Assembly: GCA_017558175.1 (NCBI GenBank)
Contig: JAFYWH010000140.1
Span: forward strand, 1-38,611
Direction of reading: 5' to 3'
From: Bacteroidaceae bacterium
GTDB taxonomy: Bacteria; Bacteroidota; Bacteroidia; Bacteroidales; Bacteroidaceae
DNA length: 38,611 nt
How positions within the stretch are numbered: the stretch's first letter is position 1; each line of letters begins with the position of its first letter. This document shows positions 7,280-16,830 of the stretch, in pieces. The notes below the pieces were generated by a model. The model searched no databases. It was not told the origin of the DNA and worked only from the letters and a program-made list of their open reading frames with translations. The position numbers and the translations under genes are program-made.

Positions 7280-8830
7280 ATGAAAAAATTCTTTATGGCA
7301 GCTTTCGTAGCTGCGACTTTATTTGCCGGTAATGCCTATGCTCAACCGGCGGCCGTAAAGAAGATTATCGAAACGGCCAAGACTGACAATCAGACCATGC
7401 ATCACCTCGATATCTTGAGTAACCGCTTTGGTGGTCGTCTCATCGGATCGGATGCATACGAAAATGCAGCAGAATGGATGTTGCGCGAGTTCAAGAAGTG
7501 GGGCATCGAAGCTCACTTGGAAGAAGCAGGCGAAGTGCCTGTAGGTTTCAACCGCGGTCCTTGGTTCGGTCGTATGATTGGTGGTGACCAACCGATGAAC
7601 CTTCACTTCTGTACACCTTCTTATACATCGGGTACAAAGGGTTTGCAGAGAGGTCACGTACTCATCGAACCGCAATCGCAAGCTGAGTTCGACCGCATGA
7701 AGCATCAGTTGAAGGGTGCATGGGTATTGGTAGGCGGTACTAACGCAGGCTGGCCTTTCCCACACGCAGCAAAGGATGACTCTATCCGTGCCGAACAGAA
7801 GCTTCAGAATGCAGAAATCGCCAAGAAGAACAACGAAATCCGCATGAAGAACCGCATGAACAACACCAACGAGCCTCTCTTGGAATTGAAGGAAATCCCA
7901 GGTTTGTTCTATCGCGAAATGGTAGAAGCAGGTGTATTGGGCTTCATCCAGTCATCGCAAGTGCCTATCCGTGCGCTTTACGACCGTCCGATGGTGAACG
8001 ACAAGAGCACTACATTCGACAACTTGCCTGAAATCTGCGAAATCAAGTTGGACGAAAACCAGTTTGCCGTTATCAAGAAGATGGCTCAGGAACGTCGCGA
8101 ATTCTGGTTGGAATTCGATATCCGCAACCACTTCAAGCTCGGTCCTATCAAGTATCACAACGTGGTAGCATCGATCAAGGGTACACAATATCCGGATGAA
8201 TACGTAATTATCAGCGGTCACCTCGATGCATACGACGTTTCAACAGGTGGTGTAGACTGTGGTACAGGTATCGCTCCGATGATGGAAGCAGCCCGCTTGA
8301 TTGCCCTCTCGGGTGCTAAGCCAAAGCGTACCATCCTCTTCGTAGGCTTCGCTGGCGAAGAATTCGGTTTGCTCGGTGCAAAGGCATTCTGCGAAACTCA
8401 CAAGAAGGAATTGGGCAAGATTGCAAACCTCTTCAACCGCGATGGTGGTCCGACTCCTCCGGTAGGTATCTCTGTTCCTAAGGCCATGTACGATGACTTC
8501 GTGGAAATCTGCAAGCCTATCAAGGACATCAATCCGGAATATCCGTTCGAAGTAACCGTAGCTCAACCACGTCCGAAACCGACAAGCATGGGTGGTACCG
8601 ACGCTACTGTATTTGCCGTACAGGGCGTTCCTACATACGGTTTCCGCGAACAGGATTTCAAGGGTTACAACTTCAACTATGGCGAAATCTGGCATACAGA
8701 ACGCGACATCTACACCAAGAGTATTCCTGAATACATGGAACATACATCGGTAGTAACAGCGGTAGTAGCCTTGGGTGTAGCTAACTTGAAGCACCAACTC
8801 TCAAGAGAAGGTATGTATAGCGACCAATAA
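7280..8830 (+). CDS. Secreted M28 family zinc metallopeptidase
   Basis: The protein has 516 residues with an N-terminal signal peptide, MKKFFMAAFVAATLFAGNAYA, cleaved before Gln. An inserted PA-like region is expected at about 110-260, followed by the M28 catalytic domain. The binuclear zinc ligands can be read: H314 (SGHLDAYD, with D316), D326 (VDCGTG), E361 with base E360 (AGEEFG), D388 (RDGG) and H472 (WHTERD). M28 enzymes are aminopeptidases or carboxypeptidases acting outside the cytoplasm. The C-terminus is short and ends YSDQ. It is a single gene with its own promoter, and the stem-loop at 8896-8932 ends the transcript. Substrate preference is unknown. Confidence 0.93.
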   Translation: MKKFFMAAFVAATLFAGNAYAQPAAVKKIIETAKTDNQTMHHLDILSNRFGGRLIGSDAYENAAEWMLREFKKWGIEAHLEEAGEVPVGFNRGPWFGRMIGGDQPMNLHFCTPSYTSGTKGLQRGHVLIEPQSQAEFDRMKHQLKGAWVLVGGTNAGWPFPHAAKDDSIRAEQKLQNAEIAKKNNEIRMKNRMNNTNEPLLELKEIPGLFYREMVEAGVLGFIQSSQVPIRALYDRPMVNDKSTTFDNLPEICEIKLDENQFAVIKKMAQERREFWLEFDIRNHFKLGPIKYHNVVASIKGTQYPDEYVIISGHLDAYDVSTGGVDCGTGIAPMMEAARLIALSGAKPKRTILFVGFAGEEFGLLGAKAFCETHKKELGKIANLFNRDGGPTPPVGISVPKAMYDDFVEICKPIKDINPEYPFEVTVAQPRPKPTSMGGTDATVFAVQGVPTYGFREQDFKGYNFNYGEIWHTERDIYTKSIPEYMEHTSVVTAVVALGVANLKHQLSREGMYSDQ

Positions 8831-8865
8831 AACCAAAAACAGATTATAAAACATATCCGTTAGGA

Positions 8866-8896
8866 TTTGGTAAAATAAAAATATTTCCTAAATTTG
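8866..8896 (+). promoter_or_regulatory. ATP synthase operon promoter (TTTG-N19-TAAATTTG)
   Basis: TTTG at 8866-8869 and TAAATTTG at 8889-8896 are separated by 19 bases, a full match to the Bacteroidota vegetative promoter. Transcription should start at about 8900-8903. The last base of the box is the first base of the upstream gene's terminator stem, so the predicted start site falls inside that stem. Confidence 0.75.
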
Positions 8897-8932
8897 TGCA
8901 GTGCGTCTTAAACAAGCGCACTGCACTTTTTT
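8896..8932 (+). terminator. Intrinsic terminator of the M28 peptidase gene
   Basis: A perfect 10-base-pair stem GTGCAGTGCG (8896-8905) / CGCACTGCAC (8917-8926) is followed by six T (8927-8932). It is 65 bases after the peptidase stop. Its left arm is partly upstream of the predicted atp start site, so only read-through transcripts would contain the whole hairpin. Confidence 0.85.
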
Positions 8933-8965
8933 GTTATAGCCTAAAGAGAATCTAATATCTGATAA

Positions 8966-10501
<1,536 letters not shown>

Positions 10502-10509
10502 GAAAGAGT

Positions 10510-10758
10510 ATGAACAAGAATTTGGATATGACCATTGCCACTCCCGAAGGTGTAGTGTTCCAAGGAAAAGTGGAAAGTGCCAAGTTTCCGGGTGCATCGG
10601 GTTCTTTCATGGTATTGCCCAGACACGCAGCTATCATCTCTGCACTTGTGGCCGGAAAGATTACCTATACGCATGAGGGAACCCCGACCGAATTGTCCAT
10701 CGCAGGTGGATTCGTGGAGGTAAGGAATGATGTAATATCCGCCTGTGTAGAAATGTAA
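10510..10758 (+). CDS. atpC: F1Fo ATP synthase subunit epsilon (short form)
   Basis: The protein has 82 residues and corresponds to the N-terminal beta-sandwich domain of epsilon: MTIATPEGVVFQGKVESAKFPGASGSFMVLPRHAAIISALVAGKI, then FVEVRNDVISACVEM. The C-terminal helical hairpin that inhibits the enzyme in Escherichia coli (about 50 residues more) is absent. Short epsilon is usual in this lineage. It sits directly after atpD, the normal pairing, and 4 bases before the unnamed membrane protein gene. Loss of the hairpin suggests that epsilon-mediated inhibition does not operate here; that is inference from family knowledge. Confidence 0.95.
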   Translation: MNKNLDMTIATPEGVVFQGKVESAKFPGASGSFMVLPRHAAIISALVAGKITYTHEGTPTELSIAGGFVEVRNDVISACVEM

Positions 10759-10762
10759 GCCA

Positions 10763-11197
10763 ATGAGTACCTCACCGACCCAACGACTTTTCATCACATG
10801 GCACACCTTGCTGATGCTGGTAGCCGGATGGACCATAGGACCAGCCATCGCCACCTGGTGGCCGGAACATTACTTCGGATGGTATCCGTTCATCCCGGTG
10901 TTCTTCTACATCTTCGGATGGTTTACCATCAGCATGTTCGAGGCTTGCCGACGCTTCGCACCGAAAAAGATTCAGCTGGTATACTTGGGCACGAAGGCCA
11001 TCAAGATGTTCTTCTCGCTCATTGTCCTGCTCATCTATTCGGTCAAGGTAGATGAAAAGAAGGTGGAGTTTTTCCTGGTATTCTTCGGATTCTACATTCT
11101 CACATTGGTGTTCGAAAGTTGGTTCTTCTATCGGTATGAACGAGGGAATAAAACTACCTGTCATTCAGACGACCGAAGGGAGGAAGAATCTCGATAA
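10763..11197 (+). CDS. ATP synthase operon membrane protein; C-terminus supplied by a dispersed repeat
   Basis: The protein has 144 residues with about four membrane spans, roughly residues 10-30, 40-58, 75-93 and 103-122. It holds the position between atpC and atpB where Bacteroidota operons carry an unnamed gene, and AtpI-like proteins of other bacteria are similar in size and topology. Homology to AtpI is not visible by eye. The last twelve residues, CHSDDRREEESR (133-144), are encoded by the 35-base repeat unit at 11159-11193, and the stop codon lies in the loop of the inverted repeat. The native C-terminus was therefore probably replaced or extended by the element. The start ATG is 4 bases after the atpC stop. 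Confidence 0.85.
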   Translation: MSTSPTQRLFITWHTLLMLVAGWTIGPAIATWWPEHYFGWYPFIPVFFYIFGWFTISMFEACRRFAPKKIQLVYLGTKAIKMFFSLIVLLIYSVKVDEKKVEFFLVFFGFYILTLVFESWFFYRYERGNKTTCHSDDRREEESR

Positions 11198-11243
11198 CAT
11201 AAAGTGAATGTCTCCGAGATTCTTCGCTTCGCTCTGAATGACA
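11159..11243. repeat. Inverted repeat element between orf and atpB (35-base and 29-base arms)
   Basis: The left arm 11159-11193 and right arm 11215-11243 share 11 bases at each end when one is inverted: TGTCATTCAGA and GAAGAATCTCG. The middles differ: the left has a six-base-longer CGACCGAAGGGAG-type core, the right the GCGAAGC core. The left arm is 32/35 identical to the unit inside atpG (15916-15950). The right arm is of the CATTCAGAGCGAAGCGAAG kind that I recall as a very widespread bacterial dispersed repeat. In mRNA it would form a long hairpin between orf and atpB. Confidence 0.85.
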
Positions 11244-11262
11244 AAAGAGATTAGAATATAAT

Positions 11263-12330
11263 ATGAGAATAAAAACATACATATCAGCCCTCATCTTCTG
11301 CCTGATGCTGGCATTGCCCCTGAAAGCAAGCGGACATCAGGAAGCAGGCAAGGTGGATGCGAAAGAAATTGTATTCCACCATGTACAGGATGCCTACGAG
11401 TGGCACATCACTTCGTGGGGAGACAAGCATTTCAGCATCTCACTACCTATCATCGTGCATAGTAGCGAAACGGGGTGGCATTGCTTCTCGTCCTCGCATC
11501 TGCTTCATGCGGAAGGAGAAAGCTACGAAGGGTTCAAGATAGCTACCGAAGGCGACTACGAAGGAAAAATCGTGGAAGTGAAAGCCAATGGGGAAGAGGT
11601 TCGTCCGTTCGATATCTCCATCACCAAGACCGTGCTTTCCTTGTTCATCAACTGCTTCATTGTAATTGGAATCATCCTCTATACCGCCCGTTGGTACAAG
11701 CGACAGACTCCTGAAAGCCCAGCGCCGAAGGGTTTCATCGGATTCATGGAAATGTTTATCATGATGGTAGAAGAAGATGTCATCAAGAGCTGTATCGGTA
11801 AGGACTACAAGAAGTATTCGCCTTATTTGCTCACGGCGTTCTTCTTTATCTTCATCAACAACATCATGGGGTTAATCCCTGTATTTCCGGGAGGAGGCAA
11901 TGTAACAGGTAATATCGCCATCACCTTGGTATTGGCACTCTGTACGTTCATTGCCGTGAATGTATTTGGTACCAAGGAATATTGGAAAGAAATCCTTTGG
12001 CCGGAAGTACCGGTCTTCCTGAAGTGCCCTATTCCGTTGATGCCAGCCATCGAACTGTTCGGTATCTTCACCAAGCCATTTGCCTTGATGATCCGTCTGT
12101 TTGCCAACATCATGGCCGGACACTCCATTATTTTGGCATTGACCAGTATCGTATTCGTTACGGCCAGTATGGGAGTGGCTATCAGTACATCCATGAGCAT
12201 TGTATCCGTATTGTTCAGCATCTTCATGAACTGTGTGGAAGTTCTTGTGGCCTTTATCCAAGCCTACGTGTTCACCATGCTTTCTTCGGTGTTCATCGGC
12301 ATGTCAAGGGTAGAACCTCATCATCATTAA
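11263..12330 (+). CDS. atpB: F1Fo ATP synthase subunit a, with N-terminal exported domain
   Basis: The protein has 355 residues, about 90 longer than the E. coli subunit. An N-terminal signal-like segment (residues 1-22, ending PLKASG) is followed by about 110 residues of soluble, probably periplasmic sequence before the first main span, near residue 125. This extension is typical of Bacteroidota. The Fo channel helices follow, with essential Arg278 in ALMIRLFANIMAGH, which faces the c-ring carboxylate. The C-terminal VAFIQAYVFTMLSSVFIGM is the conserved last helix. It precedes atpE by 42 bases and is preceded by the inverted repeat at 11159-11243. Confidence 0.96.
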   Translation: MRIKTYISALIFCLMLALPLKASGHQEAGKVDAKEIVFHHVQDAYEWHITSWGDKHFSISLPIIVHSSETGWHCFSSSHLLHAEGESYEGFKIATEGDYEGKIVEVKANGEEVRPFDISITKTVLSLFINCFIVIGIILYTARWYKRQTPESPAPKGFIGFMEMFIMMVEEDVIKSCIGKDYKKYSPYLLTAFFFIFINNIMGLIPVFPGGGNVTGNIAITLVLALCTFIAVNVFGTKEYWKEILWPEVPVFLKCPIPLMPAIELFGIFTKPFALMIRLFANIMAGHSIILALTSIVFVTASMGVAISTSMSIVSVLFSIFMNCVEVLVAFIQAYVFTMLSSVFIGMSRVEPHHH

Positions 12331-12351
12331 GAAAACAAATAAATAATATAA

Positions 12352-12624
<273 letters not shown>

Positions 12625-12636
12625 TCGTCCGAGCCT

Positions 12637-13140
12637 ATGTCATTGTTAGTGCCCGATAGCGGTTTGCTTTTCTGGATGGTGCTTTCCTTCGGCATCGTGT
12701 TCTTTGTGCTCGCCAAATTCGGCTTTCCCATCATCACCAAGATGGTGGACGAACGCAAGCAGTACATCGACCACTCGCTCATTGTGGCCAAGGAAGCCAA
12801 CGAACAGCTGGCCAACATCAAGGCAGAAGGCGAAAATATCCTGGCGAAAGCCAACGAGGAACAGATGCGCATCTTGAAGGAAGCTGCTGAGGCCCGCGAA
12901 CGCATTGTTCGTGAAGCCAAGGAACAGGCCCGCATGGAAGGCGACAAGATGTTGGCCGAAGTGCGTCGTCAGATCCAGACAGAAAAGGAAGATGCCATCC
13001 GTGATATCCGTCGGCAAGTAGCCATCCTCTCGGTAGACATTGCCGAGAAGGTACTTCGCAAGAACCTTGAAAGCGACAAGGAGCAGATGCAGATGATTGA
13101 CCGGATGCTGGACGAATTGACCAACGTTTCTAAAAACTGA
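12637..13140 (+). CDS. atpF: F1Fo ATP synthase subunit b
   Basis: The protein has 167 residues: one N-terminal membrane span (about 9-27, [19 protein letters not shown]) followed by a long charged coiled coil (30-145) rich in Lys, Glu, Ala and Arg, ending [25 protein letters not shown]. This is the peripheral stalk that links Fo to F1. The [22 protein letters not shown] region just after the span is characteristic. Length is normal. Only 5 bases separate it from atpH, with which it forms the stalk. Confidence 0.96.
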   Translation: MSLLVPDSGLLFWMVLSFGIVFFVLAKFGFPIITKMVDERKQYIDHSLIVAKEANEQLANIKAEGENILAKANEEQMRILKEAAEARERIVREAKEQARMEGDKMLAEVRRQIQTEKEDAIRDIRRQVAILSVDIAEKVLRKNLESDKEQMQMIDRMLDELTNVSKN

Positions 13141-13145
13141 TTGCC

Positions 13146-13700
13146 ATGAATACAGGTGCCATTTCCATGCGATATGCCCGAGCGTTGCTTATGTTTGCTA
13201 ACGATGCCGGGGTAGCCAAGCAAGTGTATCAGGAGGCCTTGACCTTGCGGAAAAGTTTCCGCGAAGTGCCTGCCTTGAAAGCAGCCTTGGAGAAACCCGT
13301 CATGACTCGTGAAAACAAGCTCAGCGTGTTGGTGCAGGCAGCAGGAGGGAATATCTCGAAGCAGATGCAGAAGTTCTTCAGCCTGGTGATGGAAGAGAAG
13401 CGCGAGAAGTTTCTCATCAACATCAACCAGTGCTTCATCGACCTCTACCGGAAGCAGGAGAAAATCCGTGTGGGCAAGCTCACCACAGCCGTACCCATTG
13501 CTCCCGAAGAAGTGGATCGCATCCGCAAGATTGTGGTAGAGAGTGCCGGAGGTACAGCCGAGTTTGCCACCAAGGTAGACCCGAGCATCGAAGGTGGTTT
13601 CATCTTCGAAATCAACACCTATCGCCTCAATGCCAGCGTGGCCGACCAGATGCGACGCATCAAGCAGCAGTTTATAGAGAAGAACCGAAGAATCGTATGA
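13146..13700 (+). CDS. atpH: F1Fo ATP synthase subunit delta
   Basis: The protein has 184 residues. The N-terminal MNTGAISMRYARALLMFAND is the typical delta (OSCP) opening, followed by a helical bundle to about residue 105. The C-terminal part, KLTTAVPIAPEEVDRIRKIV then VDPSIEGGFIFEINTYRLNASV, carries the conserved G-G-F motif. It caps F1 and binds the b subunit stalk. The gene sits between atpF and atpA. The 40-base gap before atpA shows no secondary structure of note. Confidence 0.95.
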   Translation: MNTGAISMRYARALLMFANDAGVAKQVYQEALTLRKSFREVPALKAALEKPVMTRENKLSVLVQAAGGNISKQMQKFFSLVMEEKREKFLININQCFIDLYRKQEKIRVGKLTTAVPIAPEEVDRIRKIVVESAGGTAEFATKVDPSIEGGFIFEINTYRLNASVADQMRRIKQQFIEKNRRIV

Positions 13701-13740
13701 TTTTGATTTTGGCTCCGTGCCAAATTAAATATTTAGAACT

Positions 13741-15327
13741 ATGTCAGAAAATATAAGACCAAGTGAAGTTTCCGAAATCCTGCTTCAGCAACTCAAGGAA
13801 ATCGATACCTCCCTCCAGTTCGAGGAAGTGGGTACCGTGCTCCAGGTGAGCGACGGTGTGGTGCGCATCTACGGATTGCTAAACGCCGAAGCCAACGAAT
13901 TGCTGGAGTTCGAAAACGGCATCAAGGCCATTGTGATGAACTTGGAAGAGGACAACGTGGGTGCCGTGTTGCTCGGACCTACCGACCAAATCAAGGAAGG
14001 CATGGTGGTGAAACGCACCAAGCGCATTGCTTCCATCCAGGTGGGCGAGGGTATGCTGGGACGCGTTATCGACCCAACCGGTGCTCCGCTCGACGGACGT
14101 GGCCTGATTGGTGGCGAACTTTTTGAAATGCCGCTTGAACGCAAGGCTCCTGGGGTAATCTTCCGTCAACCGGTGAACCAGCCGTTGCAGACTGGTATCA
14201 AGTCGGTAGACGCCATGATTCCTATCGGACGTGGCCAACGCGAGTTGATTATCGGCGACCGTCAGACAGGTAAGACCGCCATTGCCATCGATACCATCAT
14301 CAACCAGAAGGCTAATTACGATGCCGGAAAGCCGGTGTATTGTATCTACGTAGCCGTGGGTCAGAAAGGCTCAACGGTAGCCAATATCGTGAATACCCTC
14401 AAGGAAAAGGGAGCCATGGACTACACCATTGTAGTAGCTGCTACAGCTGCCGATCCGGCTGCCCTCCAATACTTCGCTCCGTTTGCCGGAGCTGCCATCG
14501 GCGAGTATTTCCGCGATACCGGTCGCGATGCCCTTGTAGTATACGATGACCTTTCGAAGCAAGCTGTGGCCTATCGCGAAGTATCCCTTATCCTTCGTCG
14601 TCCTTCGGGCCGTGAAGCCTATCCGGGTGATATCTTCTATCTGCACTCACGCTTGTTGGAACGTGCTGCCAAGATCATCAAACAGCAGGAAGTGGCCGAA
14701 CAAATGAACGACCTTCCGGAAAGCCTTCGTGGACGAGTAAAGGGTGGTGGATCATTGACCGCATTGCCTATCATCGAGACTCAAGCAGGCGACGTTTCGG
14801 CTTATATCCCTACGAACGTGATTTCCATCACCGACGGACAGATATTCCTCGAAACCGACCTCTTCAACCAAGGTTTCCGCCCGGCCATCAACGTGGGTAT
14901 TTCGGTATCGCGTGTAGGGGGTAGTGCGCAAATCAAGAGTATGAAGAAGGTAGCCGGTACGTTGAAGATAGACCAGGCTCAGTATCGTGAGCTCGAAGCA
15001 TTCTCGAAATTCAGTAGCGATATGGATGCCGTGACTGCTATGGCCATCGACCGCGGACGCAAGAACAACCAGTTGCTCATCCAACCTCAGTATAGTCCGA
15101 TGCCGGTGGGCGAACAGATTGCAGTGCTCTATTGCGGTGTACATAGCTTGATGCGCGACATTGCCATCGAACAAGTACAGGAATTCCAGCAACGCTTCCT
15201 GGATGTGCTCCGTACCAAGCACCAGTCGGATGTCATCGATATATTGGCTTCGGGAGTCATCAACGACGAAGTGACCATCATCATCGAACAAGTGGCCTCA
15301 GAAACAGCCAAGACCTTTAAAAAGTAA
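13741..15327 (+). CDS. atpA: F1Fo ATP synthase subunit alpha
   Basis: The protein has 528 residues. This is the regulatory nucleotide-binding F1 subunit. Walker A is GDRQTGKT at 172-179 after [43 protein letters not shown] is the strongly conserved alpha block, ending with the SRLLERAAK stretch; the arginine-finger region lies near [14 protein letters not shown]. The N-terminus [15 protein letters not shown] is the usual delta-binding helix. The C-terminus shows normal alpha length. It is followed 6 bases later by atpG. Confidence 0.98.
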   Translation: MSENIRPSEVSEILLQQLKEIDTSLQFEEVGTVLQVSDGVVRIYGLLNAEANELLEFENGIKAIVMNLEEDNVGAVLLGPTDQIKEGMVVKRTKRIASIQVGEGMLGRVIDPTGAPLDGRGLIGGELFEMPLERKAPGVIFRQPVNQPLQTGIKSVDAMIPIGRGQRELIIGDRQTGKTAIAIDTIINQKANYDAGKPVYCIYVAVGQKGSTVANIVNTLKEKGAMDYTIVVAATAADPAALQYFAPFAGAAIGEYFRDTGRDALVVYDDLSKQAVAYREVSLILRRPSGREAYPGDIFYLHSRLLERAAKIIKQQEVAEQMNDLPESLRGRVKGGGSLTALPIIETQAGDVSAYIPTNVISITDGQIFLETDLFNQGFRPAINVGISVSRVGGSAQIKSMKKVAGTLKIDQAQYRELEAFSKFSSDMDAVTAMAIDRGRKNNQLLIQPQYSPMPVGEQIAVLYCGVHSLMRDIAIEQVQEFQQRFLDVLRTKHQSDVIDILASGVINDEVTIIIEQVASETAKTFKK

Positions 15328-15333
15328 CGCATT

Positions 15334-16218
15334 ATGGCATCACTGAAAGAAGTCAAAGGACGCATAGCCACCGTGAACAATACGCGGAAGATTACTTCGG
15401 CCATGAAGATGGTGGCATCTGCCAAGCTACACAAGGCTCAGGGGGCTATTGCCAATATGCTTCCTTACGAACGCCGTCTGCACGGACTGCTCACCAACTT
15501 ACTGAGTGGTGGGGAGGTTCTGTTGTGGAACACCCCTCGCGAGGTAAAGCGTGTGGCTCTTGTAGTGTTCTCGTCCAACTCCAGTCTTTGTGGAGGCTTC
15601 AATGCCAATGTCATCAGGCAAGCCACAGCCTGGCTGGAAGAACACAAGGCTTTGGGTGCCGAGAATGTCTTGATATATCCGGTAGGGAAGAAGGTAGCCG
15701 ATGCCTTGCAGAAGCATGGATATATCGTGCAGGGTGACTTCCAGCAAATGGCCGACAAGCCATCGTTTGCAGAGGCTTCGTCCTTAGCTCAACAACTGAT
15801 GGACATGTTTGCTCATGGCGAAGTGGATAGGGTAGAACTGCTCTACAACCACTTCAAGAGTACTGCTTCGCAGATTCTTACGCATGAAGTGTATTTGCCT
15901 ATGTCTTCTGAGGTTTGTCATCCAGACGACCGAAAGGAGGAAGGATCTCGAGTACATCCACAAGAAACAGACTACATCCTCGAACCTTCTCGCGAAGAGT
16001 TATTGACTATGCTCTTGCCCAAGGTTCTCCGCATGAAGCTCTATACCGTGTTGCTCGACTCGAATGCATCCGAACATGCTGCCCGCACCATGGCCATGCA
16101 AATTGCCACCGACAATGCCGACGATTTGCTTCAGGAACTCACCCTGATGTACAACAAGACCCGTCAGCAAGCCATCACTAACGAATTGCTGGATATTGTA
16201 GGCGGTTCCATGGCATAA
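15334..16218 (+). CDS. atpG: F1Fo ATP synthase subunit gamma, with a repeat-derived insertion
   Basis: The protein has 294 residues. The rotor shaft is recognised from the N-terminal helix MASLKEVKGRIATVNNTRKITSAMKMVASAKL and the C-terminal helix LMYNKTRQQAITNELLDIVGG. The central Rossmann-like region includes VVFSSNSSLCGGFN. Residues 195-206, CHPDDRKEEGSR, are encoded by a 35-base copy of the dispersed repeat that also ends the unnamed gene of this operon. The insertion keeps the frame and lies in the surface region between the central domain and the last helix, a part that varies in length among gamma subunits. The protein should be functional because both helices are intact. It is the last gene of the operon. 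Confidence 0.96.
   Translation: MASLKEVKGRIATVNNTRKITSAMKMVASAKLHKAQGAIANMLPYERRLHGLLTNLLSGGEVLLWNTPREVKRVALVVFSSNSSLCGGFNANVIRQATAWLEEHKALGAENVLIYPVGKKVADALQKHGYIVQGDFQQMADKPSFAEASSLAQQLMDMFAHGEVDRVELLYNHFKSTASQILTHEVYLPMSSEVCHPDDRKEEGSRVHPQETDYILEPSREELLTMLLPKVLRMKLYTVLLDSNASEHAARTMAMQIATDNADDLLQELTLMYNKTRQQAITNELLDIVGGSMA
15916..15950 (+). repeat. 35-bp dispersed repeat unit inside atpG
   Basis: The unit starts TGTCATCCAGACGACCGA and ends GGATCTCG. It differs at 3 of 35 positions from the unit at 11159-11193. In both genes TGT CAT is read as Cys-His, so the frame is the same. Because 35 is not a multiple of three, flanking bases must have been added or lost to keep atpG open. Confidence 0.85.
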
Positions 16219-16257
16219 AAAAAGCCTTTTCTCAAGGCGTTACCATTAACAACATTC

Positions 16258-16321
16258 ACTCCTTTCACCGGAAACAAATGAATTGATTTTCTAAACGTTT
16301 CGGTGAAAGGAGTACTTTTTT
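16258..16321 (+). terminator. Terminator of the ATP synthase operon
   Basis: ACTCCTTTCACC at 16258-16269 pairs with GGTGAAAGGAGT ending at 16313. After one bulged base five further pairs (GAAAC/GTTTC) extend the stem, and a T-run at 16316-16321 follows. A smaller GCCTT/AAGGC stem lies at about 16224-16238, just after the atpG stop, and may assist. Confidence 0.75.
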
Positions 16322-16434
16322 ACCTCTTTCTACCATTCACCCTATTCGCCGACCAGCTTAAGCTAAATATTCAAAAGCATACCATTTTATACAGGAAAAT
16401 CTCAAAACGTATCGATGCATATCCAAAAATATAT

Positions 16435-16442
16435 TATTTTTG
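16435..16442 (+). promoter_or_regulatory. Likely promoter of the STAS gene, -7 box TATTTTTG
   Basis: TATTTTTG fits TAnnTTTG and lies 28 bases before the ATG. No good -33 element is visible. Confidence 0.5.
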
Positions 16443-16470
16443 TGTAGAAAAATCACTTAAATAAATATAC

Positions 16471-16764
16471 ATGGAAGATAAGACTTTTAAAACACACATG
16501 ATTTACATCGATTATCCGATGAATTCACTTAATCTGAAGGAAATGGAAGGAAATATAGAATCGCTTGAAGTGAATCTCGGTGATATGGTTATTGTAGATT
16601 GCCAAGGAATGGATTATATATGTAGTTCTGGTTTACGTGTATTCCTTAGTTTGTACAAAATGATTGCTCAAAAGGGTGGCAAACTCATTATACGTAACCT
16701 TCAGCCTTTGGTTAAGAACGTATTCGATATGTCTGGTTTCAGTCAAATATTCAATATTGAATAA
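16471..16764 (+). CDS. STAS-domain protein, anti-sigma factor antagonist type
   Basis: The protein has 97 residues, all of one STAS fold like SpoIIAA/RsbV. The core VIVDCQGMDYICSSGLRVFLS holds the expected serine pair S52-S53 before GLR, where partner kinases phosphorylate such proteins. The strand-helix pattern GGKLIIRNLQPLVKNVFDMSGFSQIFNI completes the domain. No kinase or phosphatase gene lies beside it, so its partner is encoded elsewhere. Such proteins control an anti-sigma factor or a signalling complex in the cytoplasm. It has its own promoter and shares a terminator hairpin with the convergent dipeptidase gene. Confidence 0.88.
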   Translation: MEDKTFKTHMIYIDYPMNSLNLKEMEGNIESLEVNLGDMVIVDCQGMDYICSSGLRVFLSLYKMIAQKGGKLIIRNLQPLVKNVFDMSGFSQIFNIE

Positions 16765-16775
16765 ACGAACAAAAA

Positions 16776-16809
16776 AATAATAGCGATTCTTTCCAGAGTC
16801 GCTATTATT
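16776..16809. terminator. Bidirectional terminator between STAS gene and dipeptidase gene
   Basis: An 11-base-pair stem AATAATAGCGA (16776-16786) / TCGCTATTATT (16799-16809) has a 12-base loop. On the minus strand it is followed by a run of T (the A-run at 16770-16777), a good terminator for the dipeptidase gene. On the plus strand the tail is ATATTTATTG. Confidence 0.8.
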
Positions 16810-16830
16810 ATATTTATTGCTTTGTCGAAT

